Source of the DNA: Amphiura filiformis
Taxonomy: Eukaryota; Echinodermata; Ophiuroidea; Amphilepidida; Amphiuridae
Direction: 5' to 3'
DNA length: 64,000 nucleotides
Assembly (NCBI RefSeq): GCF_039555335.1
Contig: NC_092637.1
Location: forward strand, 40,140,526-40,204,525
The notes below the pieces were generated by a model. The model saw nothing but the letters and a program-made list of their open reading frames with translations. It had not been told where the DNA came from and did no database searches. Position 1 is the stretch's first letter; each line of letters begins with the position of its first letter. The position numbers were made by a program, and so were the translations under genes. This document shows positions 24,701-36,700 of this stretch, piece by piece.

Positions 24701-27700
24701 GTGAGATGGGTCTAAAAAGGTGAGCCAATGTGACCGCACATCACCATCACCCATTTCCAGTGAGTACCGGTGATTGTATTTATTCTAATTTATTTAACAC
24801 TGCTTTGTGTACACTCATAGAAATGACTTGTTCGCCTTGTTAGCGCAATTCAAAAGGAGTAAGTTTGGTCAAAAAAAAAATAGTGTAAAAGTTGCCAAAA
24901 CAAAATTCATTTTAGTTATCCGAACTTTAAAAAATGCTGAAAAAGCTCAAAAAGTTCCGTCAACTATTCAACTTTGTTGGCATTACTTAAAAGTTGATGT
25001 AAGTCGTTGCGTCAACTTTTTAAGTAATGCCAACTTCTGAATTCAAGTTCAGGGAACTTAGAAAAATAAACAAGGTTCAAAGAACCAATTAGTTGAGTTA
25101 TTGTAACTCAACATGTAAGTTGATGTAACTCGTTCATATTAAGTTACTGGTACTTATTGTTTTGAGTTATTCCAATTTGGTACTTTGTTACTTAATTCAC
25201 GTAATTGGATCATTTTCTGCACAATTAGCAGTATTCAAATATTTATTTTTGTAATCAGTGCAAAATTTTGTGTACTATAGCACACCTCTAGAAAATTATG
25301 CTAACCTAGTTTCATTTTCTGAGTTGTAACAACTCAATAAAGTAAGTGCAAATGAGTGCGACCAACATAATGATATCGAGTCAGCGTTACTCAAAATTGT
25401 ACGCGTTGGCATTACTCGAAAAGTTGACGCAACGACTTACATCAACTTACTGAGTAATGCCACCGAACAATTTCTATGAGTGTACTATTCATAGAACGTA
25501 AGCAGTATTTTATATTACCGGCTTCAGCAGTCACTACCAGTAAACGAATTGAGGGACTTTCGCCTGCATCTGTCTCGGCGGATAGTCTAAACGTATAGTT
25601 TGTGATGGGATCAGTTTCTTGATGGTGATATATCTATATTCAGTTGAGTTAACTACTACCACGGTACCATCAGCATTGCTTAGACTATAGGAGTAAGCAA
25701 CTATTGGTCCATTTCTGGAACCACAAGTAGGTAGAGACCATCGAATGCTGATTTCATTTGATGTCACATCGTAAGGCGTCACGTCTGATGGAGGTAATGT
25801 TGGTTCTGTAAAATGCAATAAGAAAATTGTTAAAGGTTGGTGACCGATTGATAACCTTAAGGGATGGGGTATGAACGTTTGAACAGTATTAATTTTTTGT
25901 GGGACATTGAAAAGCCGATGATCAATTGAAAATTTTGATCTTTCGTATTGAAGATATTGATTTTTTCCCCAAAACACACACACAAAAAAAAAGGTATTTT
26001 GGGGAAAAAATCCATGTCTTCAATACGAAAGATCAAAATTTTCAATTGATCGTCGTCTTTTCCTCCCAGCTACATACACTTTAAGAATATATCATTAGAT
26101 TTATAAAATTTACTTCGAGGACTGTTATATATCAAAAATGTGAAAACTATCAAATTTTGTCATAAAATTTGTATTATATATATCGTGAATTTCAAAAAAT
26201 GAAAATTATTTGATATCAGAAAGACATTCTTCGTATTCAGAGAGCAATTCGATATGTCTGATGTGCTCTCATGTCCCACAAAAAATACTGTCGAAACGCT
26301 CATTCCAGATCCCTTAACGGGGATGGGATATTCGTATTACATTTTGGCAGGGGTGTGTAGCTGGAATTCTGCAATCCCTACCCATATTTAGGGATTTCTT
26401 GCAAACTAGCGACCCAATAGAGCGGCACATCTCCGTAAACCTTGTATAAGTGAGTACACCACCCCGGGGGCCCTAAACCCCATCATCATCATCAGTCGGC
26501 TGCGGAGCAGGCGACTACAAGCTTTCTCCAACTAATGCGATCTTGGGCAAGCGAAACAATTTTGTTTGGCTGCAGCATCCCTTCAGTATCTCCCAGGAGG
26601 TGCTGGACATACTGTAAGTACAGTGTGCGCGGCCGTCCCGGTTTCCTCTTCCCATGTGGTGGAATGTAAAGCCCACTTACGAAGATTGTTGCATCAATTG
26701 AAAACCTCACATTTTTTCGAAAAACAGTTGCAGTTGTTTCATGGTATGACCATCCCAACACCACATGCTGTTCTAGGCGCCATTACTATAAATTCTAGTA
26801 TCAAAATCCCTTGAACAGTTGTAAGGCAGTGTATTCAAAACATGTCACGGTTGTTTGAGGGGATCATTTATTAGTTTTTCAAACAAAACATCATAACCAA
26901 ATTTTAGGCTTAAACAGCTAAAAGTGATGCTTTTGAGTCGTTCTCACCTTTAATTTCCCCTCTTTTACCAAATTGTTCACTTTTATAGTATTTTTTAAAG
27001 CTTTTTCGGATATAAAATGTCTCTATTAATGACAAAATTGGTGGCGCTATTTAGTTACTGGAAATTACCCTTTCAAACTTTTAATACAAATAATTCCTTT
27101 TATTGTTTGATAAAATATGTTTATAAAACTTCCTTGTTGCTTGTTTCACCTATTCCAGCTGTTTTAATGGCTGTATTAATCACCTAACCCTTGCAAATAA
27201 AGAAATACGATTTAGGATAAATAGCGCCATCTATAGTTTGCATTTAGTTAATAATGAAGCCAATTCTATATACATCAAACAGGCGTGATGTAAATCGGAG
27301 GCTGTTTTGGTGACCAATAGCACCATGAAAAAATAGGACCGTTAATTTAAAAATGAGAACTCTCGAGATAGTTTAGGTAAGCGAGGATGCTGTTCATGGG
27401 TAAAGTGGTTGTCGTATTCAGCAACTGGGTTCTACGCATCAACTTATAGTAAGTTAAAGTAATCCTCGTCATATTTTGTTGTGACAAATTCAGCTTTGAG
27501 CCGAGTTGTATTCCAATATCGACTTGACAACTTTATAAATATTTTATTGCTTTTATTAATACAGGACGATCGATAACATGGATAAGATATTAAACTTATA
27601 CAAATTTGGGAGCCGTTAAAACTGTGCATGGCAAAACTCATATATTGGCTAATTTGGCTTACGTGAAGCGCCAGTAGTTATGACTTGTGTAACGCTTTCT

Positions 27701-30700
27701 CCCGGTCCTGCATCATTGACCGCAGCAACAGATATAGAGTAAGTTGAATACGGTAACAATCCTGACAAAGTCGATGATAAGGAAGTGCCAGAATCTGAGT
27801 AGCTCGCATCTTTTGGAGAGTCTTCCACCACTTGACATTGGTCTCTATTCAGCAATGTATACTGGACGTTGTACCCAGTATCTCTACAGTCATTGTTATA
27901 TGATGTTGGCTGCCATGTCATACGAATTTCAGAAGATAAAACAGAGGCAACGGCAAAATCGGTAAGCTGTCCGGGAGCTGAGATGAGAAGAGAAAAGGCC
28001 CGGAGAAAAGGATGAATGTGTCTAGACTACAGGGTGTATTGTATAACTGATACGTTGAAGATGCGCAGTGATTAGCACTCCGAATCATCGATTAAAAATG
28101 AGGGAGTTTCGTAAAATTCTTTTATTTCACGAACGGTGTGGTCAATTGTCAACATTCAAAAAGTATGTGATAGCTGATGTATTCCTCAAACACACCAGTT
28201 ATTTAGTTATGTTCAGTTGTGGCGTTAAAATACTCAAAGAATTAAGTTTCTGACGATACAGTTATTTCAGGGACACCCTGTATTAAATACAAAATGTGGT
28301 TAACGTTCAATGAAGTCTTTATGTCATTATGCCTTATATGTAAGAAAACTATTAATCAAGCACGAATCACGTGGTTTTATTTAAAACAAACTCATAGTGA
28401 ACATTAAAACGAATAAAAACCTCCGTCTCTCAACACGCTGTATTCAAAATTCCCGGGCGCCAAAATTGTCGAGTGCAATGACGTCCCAGTAATGCAATGA
28501 AGGTTGACGACAATTGAGCACAAATAACCATTACGTCATTGCACTTATTCGGCGCGGAAATTTTGAATATCGCGTGTTGAAAGCCGACTGTTTTTATTCG
28601 TTTTTATGGTCAATATGAGATTGTTTTAAATAAAACCACGTGATTCGTGCTTGATAATTGTTATGATTGCCGAAAACAGTTTTACCTACCACCTTACAGG
28701 ACGACACTATGGCATGGGTTGTTGAGGCCTAGCGATATTTACTTTTGCTTTTATAAAAATTAACATTCTAAGAAGTACTAAATTACGTTATAACCAAAAT
28801 ATCTTAATTTAGCAAGAGAGCACTTATAATGGCATATCAGTGACGTCATTATCATTGGATAGAAGAGACCCATAGCTGTTCTTTGGTACCAAACGGAACA
28901 GTACAGTGTAACCAAAACCAAAAACACATCAGTAATTAGACAATGGTTAAATACTATAATTTTATACAGCTCATAGCAAGATCAAGAGGGACATTTTCGT
29001 TTGGTTGCTTGGAACTTTCGTTAACAAATTTTTCTTGAACGAAGAATTTTTGAAATTTATTCTGATGTATTTAAATTATCTGTTTCAGAGTTTTTTACCT
29101 ATTGTTCTTATAGATGAGGTGACATGTGTTTACATTTGATACGCCCTCTGTTGGTCTGTGATCAAATCTGTCAGGCAAAAAACACTATAGTTTACATGGA
29201 AGAAGTTGATTTTTATTCATTAACTTTGGTTTCAAAGCAAATAATACAAAAATGGTATCAATCTTGTTTATAAATGCATCAAGCTATATACATAATATCA
29301 CACAAAACGTCTAAGGTTTTTGAAAGTTGAGTTTTAAAGAGATTTATCTGGTCTGTCATAGACACTTCTGTGTTATTTTGCCTGCTTTGAAACAACAGAG
29401 GGCGGTCTGAATGTAAACATGTGACATCATAGGTCACCTCATCTATAGAATCCGTCTTTTGCTGAGACCAAGAGCCATCACCAACATTATTTGAAGCCCG
29501 CACCATAAACCAGTATTCACTGCATGCAGTAAGGTTTTCAAACGCAATAGAATATGATGTTGTACTCATGCTATCTACAATGGGCGTATTGTCTTTTCCA
29601 AGCCGGTATTGATAATGGAGTCCGTCTCCTCTGATCTGACCACAGGGTACAGCATCCCAGGTAAACGTCAAACTATTAGTTTCCACCCCAGCAGATGAAG
29701 TTACCAAAGGAATATAGGTTGGTGCTGATAATTTTGTACAGACAAAAGGAATTAAGAGATGTTTAAGAACTTTGTACAACACTGAAGAAAGAATAATTCC
29801 GTATTTACCCATCTTACATGTTGTAGCCTCTTGATCTTACAATTTGAAAGATTCGTAATTTGTGACATGATCAAGAGGAACAAAAAAACACCCAAAAAAA
29901 TTAGGTCTTTTGGGGAAAAAAATCCATATCTTCAATATGAAGGTCAAAATTTTCAATTGATCATCGGCTTTTCCTCCCAGCTACATACACTTTAAAGAAT
30001 ATATCATTAGATTTATAAAATTTACTTCGAGGACTGTTATATATCAAAAATGTGAAAAATATGTCATAAAATTTGTATTATATATATCGTGAATTTCAAA
30101 AAATGAAAATTATTTGATATTAGAAAGACATTCTTCGTATTCAGAATGCAATTCGATATGTCTGATGTGCTCTCACGTCCCACAAAAAATACTGTCGAAA
30201 CGCTCAAAACGCTCATTCCAGATCCCTTAACGTGGATGGGATATTCGTATTACATTTTGGCAGGGGTGTGTAGCTGGAATTCTGCAATCCCTACCCATAT
30301 TTAAGGATTTCTTGCAAACTAGCGACCCAATAGAGCGGCACATCTCCGTAAACCTTGTATAAGTGAGTACACCACCCCGGGGGCCCTAAACCCCAATACG
30401 CAGATTGTTGCATCAATTGAAAACCTCACATTTTTTCGAAAAACAGTTGAAGACCTGAGCGCAAGAAGACCGTAAGTCCACTTGGCCCCTCAACATGTAT
30501 ACACTAAAGTTAGGTATAGTATCTTAGGGGTTTATAATGTTTTATTCATGTTACAGAGTGAAAACATCATGAAAGGTTGTGAAAAATTTGTTTTCTCCCC
30601 TGAACATGTATAAAACATTACCAAACTATACGAAACTATACGCAACTTTAGTGTATACATGTTGAGGGGCCAAGTGGATTTACGGTCTTCTTGCGCTCAG

Positions 30701-33700
30701 GTCTTCAGTTGCAGTTGTTTCATGGTATGACCATCCCAACACCACATGCTGTTCTAGGCGCCATTACTATAAATTCTAGTATCAAAATACCTTGAACAGT
30801 TGTAAGGCAGTGTATTCAAAACATGTAAATCAGAGGCTGTTTTGGTGACCAATAGCACCATGAAAAAATAGGACCGTTAATTTAAAAATGAGAACTCTCA
30901 AGATAGTTTAGGTAAGCGAGGATGCTGTTCATGGGTAAAGTGGTTGTCGTATTCAGCAACTGGGTTCTACGCATCCACTTATAGTAAGTTAAAGTAATCC
31001 GCGTCATATTTTGTTGTGACAAATTCAACTTGAGCCGAGTTGTATTCCAATATCGACTTGACAACTTTATAAATATTTTATTGCTTTTATTAATACAGGA
31101 CGATCGATAACATGGATAAGATATTAAACTTATACTAATTTGGGAGCCGATAAAACTGTCATATATTAATTGGCTTACGTGAAGGGCCAGTAGTTATGAC
31201 TTGTGTAACGCTTTCTCCCGGTCCTGCATCATTGACCGCAGTAACAGATATAGAGTAAGTTGAATACGGTAACAATCCTGACAGAGTCGATGATAAGGAA
31301 GTACCAGAATCTGAATAGCTCGCATCTTTTGGAGAGTCTTCCACCACTTGACATTGGTCTCTATTCACCAATGTATACTGGACGCTATACCCAGTATCTC
31401 TACAGTCATTGCTATATGATGTTGGCTGCCATGTCATACGAATTTCAGAAGATGAAACAGAGGCAACGGCAAAATCGGTAAGCTGTCCAGGAGCTGAGAT
31501 GAGAAAAGAATAAATACTTTTTCTAGACTATTAAATACAAAATGTGGTTAACGTAACGTTAAAGGGCAGAGTTTTAGCGAAAACAGTTTAAATAAATAGA
31601 TAAATATTTCAAATTAATCGAGTATTAAATTACACTATAGCCAGAATATCCTAATATAGCAAGGGCGCACTTTTAATGACATATTAGAAATGATATCGCT
31701 GGATAGAAGTGACTCAAATAGAACAGTATAGATGGGTATAGGCAGAATAACACCCCTCAGTACAGCGTGTAACCATAAGTATGTCAGTAAGACAATAGTT
31801 AATAGCCTTTCCCTACCCTAGATATATTAACGTTATAAGACGTTTTAACATTTCCAAAATCTCTAAATCTGTTTTTACCGATCGTCCTTATAGAATCCGT
31901 CTTTTGCTGAGACCAAGCGCCATCGCCAACATTATTTGAAGCCCGCACCATAAACCAGTATTCACTGCATGCAGTAAGGTTTTCAAACGTAATAGAATAT
32001 GATGTTGTACTCTTGCTATCTACAATGGGCGTATTGTCTTTTCCAAGGCGGTATTGATAATTGAGTCCATCTCCTCTAATCTGACCACAGGGTACAGCAT
32101 CCCAGGTAAACGTCAAACTATTAGTTTCCACCCCAGCAGATGAAGTTACCAAAGGAGTATAGGTTGGTGCTGATAATTTTGCACAGACAAAAGGAATTAA
32201 GAGATGTTTAAGAACTCTGTACAACACTGAAGAAAGAATAATTCCATATTTACCCATCTTACATGTTGTAGCCTCTTGATCTTACAATTTGAAAGATTCG
32301 TAATTTTATATGTGATTCATAACCTCATTAATATACGCAGCAAGTGAGATCCAATCACAGATAATAACTTTTAAATACACGGACGCAAATGCAGGTCATT
32401 GAAAAAGTATAATGACCGCGTCTCGTGACGTAGCTAAAAGTACGCTCTACAATGACCGCGTTACGTGACGTGTTACGCGTTCGAACAATTTACGCGGACG
32501 CTGGCCGCCGTATTTGGACATCGCATGATTGCGTGCTAGTGTGATTGGTCGCTAGCGGTATTTCCTTAATGGGCTATTCAATTTTTTACTGGGAAAACGA
32601 CAGATAAAGTTAAAATTGTGTTCTGTTTTCAAATTAAAAGAAGAAAATGTGACGTAAATTGAATTTTAAAAAGTGAAAAGTGACGGTTTATCCTCGGAAT
32701 ATCCCTCGGGGCTGCGCCCCTCGGGATATTCCTCGGTTCCAAAGCACAATGTTTAGATATTTCACAATACCCTCAAAACAACTGTTGCGCAGTCATTAAC
32801 CTCTAAATATGAAAGGTCCCTATTATTTTGGTAATGTTATCGTAAATATCATTGCTCTTACTCTCACCTGTCTGTTCGGTTATTATTGTTGCAGTTGACG
32901 CCGTGCCTTCTGTTATTAATCGAGAATGTCTTGCAGTAACGGATATGGTATATGTTGAATAATATTCTAAATCCGATATGGTTGCTTGTGATGCAGATGT
33001 ATACGATAACAGTTGAGTAGGTTCATTTGTCAACTCAAGACACTGGTCTCGATTCGTCAATTCGTATTCCACTTTATATTCAACAGCATGACACGGATCA
33101 GGGGCTGAATCCCATTGAATAGATACACTGTTTTCAGTTGCTGCTACTTGCAGATTGGAAACGACGAGTTGCAGTTCTTTAACAAGATTAATTGAATTGA
33201 AATGGAAGATTATTAGTAGGCTAACGCTTGGTAATAAGCCAAATCGGCATTGGAAGTTTGCAATGCATTGTAGGACAGTTTTCGCAGTTTTGGGACACTT
33301 TGTCCTTTGACCTTTCAGAAAATTCAGAAATATTGGGTTTGTGTACGTACAAAATATTATCTAAAATGTTTTACAATAATTAAAACAAATATAAAAATAT
33401 AAGTATTGTATAAATTAATTATTTGGTATTTTTAATGATCAACATTATGACGATAAAAGAAAATTAATAATAATTACGTAAATTTTCCCGATATGTCAGA
33501 GGTCAAAGTGTCCCAAAACTGCTCTCAAAAACCGGAAGTTAGAATGGCGATTGGGCTTATTTGCAAACAAATGTAACAATAAATGACGAGGACGACATGA
33601 TGATCAGACTTGAAGTTGAGTAACCAAACTAAAGTCACGAGTCGAGTCGATTCATGTACTGTAGTCTCGTGTTTAGTCGAGTCATTGAAGGATCGACTGT

Positions 33701-36700
33701 CGAGTCTTGAGTCGAGTCCAGACTTCGGGTCAACGATGAGTCAAGTCGAGTCGTTTCAAAATGTCGAGTCGAGAATTCTCACACAGTCGAGTTATTGCAT
33801 GTTGAGTCGATTCCATTCATGAATATAAACTGGGCTCAAAAAGAAACTTAAAATTTTTTACAAGGTCATATCTTAATATCCTGTCCATAAAAATGAACAA
33901 AAATTGCACACAGGATTACTTCAATACTCTACTCTAAACACTGGTCAGTAACCAAACAGTTGTCCAATTGACACAACAGCAAAATGCACTATTTATGTTG
34001 GGCTGTGAATTTGGTCCAGGAAGGTGTTCCATGTCAGTGCATTTTGCTGTTGTGTCAATTGGACAACTGTTTGGTTACTGACCAGTGTTTAGAGTAGAGT
34101 ATTGAAGTAATCCTGTGTGCAATTTTTGTTCATTTTTATGGAGAGGATTTTAAGATATGACCTTGTGAAAAATTATAAGTTTCTTTTTGAGGCCAGTTTA
34201 GAATATATGCTTTATTTATAGTTTATTACAATATATATTACAATATTTTTGTAATAAAAAGAAGATGAAAATAAGTACATAACGAACAGTATATGTTACA
34301 TACCCATTAGAAATGATGAATTACATATGTGATTGGACACTACGAATCAGCCGTAAACTCGGCCCCCGGTCAATTTTGTTTTATTTCGCGTTTAGAAAAT
34401 ATATATCATAAGCTTTAAAATAGTATATCATTTGACTTCAAACGATATCCAGAAGCGGGGCTATGGTTTGTTAAACTCTGCTCCTTCAACAAAATGGTCC
34501 CTTTTTCGGTTCTACACGTGTCTCTTTTTCCACATTGCTGTGAATAAAGTCATCAATTAATTGGCGGTCATTTCAAATCTTCCCCAGAAATGGTTCAGAA
34601 ATGTCCTCTCATTGTTAATTGTTGGTTATACATACCTAGACAAAATACAATGCAATTGTAACCCACCACTTGAACAGGATTTAGCCAAAGCAAACAAAGA
34701 CTAGAGATATGTATGATTCTATTTATGTAGGAGATTATTATCCTCTTCAGCAATAGGATTATTGGTTGAAAGCTATCAAATGAGAAACATGTCGCGCCTA
34801 ATTGAGACACCAATGAATATGACCTACAAGTGCATTTTGCACTGTATCTCAGAATACAATTTGCCGAGTTTACGGCTCATTCGTAGAGTCCGCTCACATA
34901 TTATTTCCATAAAACAAGCAGTGAAATACTCAATGCTCGTACTGGCAGAAAAGTGTATTCCAATGTTTGAATATCAATCATTAAAGCTGAATGAACTCCA
35001 TTTAAATCATGTTTTTGTGTATTTACCATTTAGCATACTGCACATAGAGGTCCAACCTAATCTCATGACAAAAAAAAACCATGATGTTTTGAACAACTTG
35101 CATGGATATAAATAGTTTATTATGAAACGTTTATCTAACTCCTTATCTGAATGTGATGCATTCAATATGAAGGTCGCGTCATGAGTAATGAATCGAACCC
35201 GAGTCATATGAGCATTGGGTCGAGCCATTGATGTGTCGAGTCTCTAGTCGGATTGTTGCCGAGTCGCGAGTCATTAACGTCGACTCTCGAGTCTTAATGA
35301 GTCATTTGAAATGATTCGTTGCAAGTCTGATGATGATGATAACGATAATGATAATGATAATAATAATGAGGTATTTCTTTACAATGATAATGATAATAAT
35401 AATGAGGTATTTTTTTTACATTGGTATAAACCCACCTGGACAAAATTCTTTGATGAAGCCAGTCGAAGACCAATCAAGTTGTGGTTAGGAGAAAACAAAC
35501 CAAATTATGTTAGTAAGGTTTATAAAGCGGAACATTACAAAATATTTATTGAATTTGCATAAACAATACTGTGAATACATATTTGACTGTCGTTACTGTA
35601 GAACGTAACACGTTTTCTTCAACTGATGCTTCGCCCAATTAAGCGATTTGAAAAGGCACATCATGTACATTACTTTATCCATCATTATCGTTTTTCGAGA
35701 GACTACACACACAATAGGATGGTAATGTGTAGGGGTTGAGTAAAGCATTTAATACACATTTTGGTTGTTGTTTGACCTTCATACCACCTTCCCTTCCTGA
35801 GATATCATATAGTTCCCGTTTGGGAAATCTTAGGGAATTTCCGAAAATCTGAACTTAAAATGAATATAAAATTTTAGGAAAATAAGTTTTTGATGTATAA
35901 TAGTAGCCTTGAATGTTCTTTAACTATTAAAATCAAAAAGAACTGTTTTGGGGTCACTATGTTTGAAAAAATCATTGTAATTAACATAAGTTGTAGCTTA
36001 GGAAATGCTCAAAAATGGCATTTTGCCGGATTTAATTAATAACTCATAATTAAAAAAGTAAATGAGATATTTCAATTTTTCTTTTCGATTTTGAAAGCAT
36101 TATAGTCAAGCTACTTTAAGTAGTGCAAACAAATGGACTCAAATGTGATTGCAAAGGTGGTTTCTAGAAAAGGGATAAATTTATTTTGTTGCAAAAGCCC
36201 TTACATCCACAAAAGACACGATATAAAATAAATAATGAAATAAATAGGAAGGCTTGAAAATTGTACAAAACATATTCTCTTAGTTTCTATTCATCAACAC
36301 TTTATCCAAAACTAAAATGAATCAAATTGAACAAGTAATACTTGCACAATTAAAAAAAACCGTTTTTCTCAAAAAGTTAAAAAGCTCTTCATATTATGCA
36401 TTTCATAGGATAGGTCAATAGGAATAAAGCTGTAGTTTTTACGTCCTTGATAATTGACAATATTCACAAGAAAAATTATTGATTTAATGACAACATTTTC
36501 AACTTTAATTCAAGTTCAAGTTCAAGTTTATTTCACCATCATATCATAAGTAACAAAAGGTCGATGGTAGGACAATCACAAGAGCAAAGCTCGAAAGAAG
36601 TGATTGCCCTCAGTGACAAAAACAAAAAGACGCCTACAGACAACAGACAAGGACGGGGGTGAAAAACGGCAGACTGACAGGACTAGTGCAGACAGACAAA

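Larger units (their letters stand above)
25985..29856. repeat. Tandem duplication of two-FN3 unit, left copy
   Basis: Colinear with about 29905-32308: shared blocks are the right half of the TTAA foldback, an anonymous stretch (ATTCTGCAATCCCTACCC), the FN3 exon 27977-27663 (partner 31493-31179) and the FN3 exon starting 29724 (partner 32169-31879). It is longer than its partner because of later insertions: a LINE tail (26481), elements at 26846 and 28030, a foldback at 28355 and a MITE at 29113. Confidence 0.88.
29905..32308. repeat. Tandem duplication of two-FN3 unit, right copy
   Basis: Partner of 25985-29856. Similarity starts inside the TTAA foldback (TTTTGGGGAAAAAAATCCAT) and ends at AAAGATTCGTAATTT (32308 here, 29856 there). 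One private insertion, 30450-30705. Confidence 0.88.

Noticed and set aside
35311-35562. Short frame [20 protein letters not shown]
   Set aside because: Non-repetitive second half, but no recognisable family, no splice borders, and it starts in a GAT repeat. Left unannotated.
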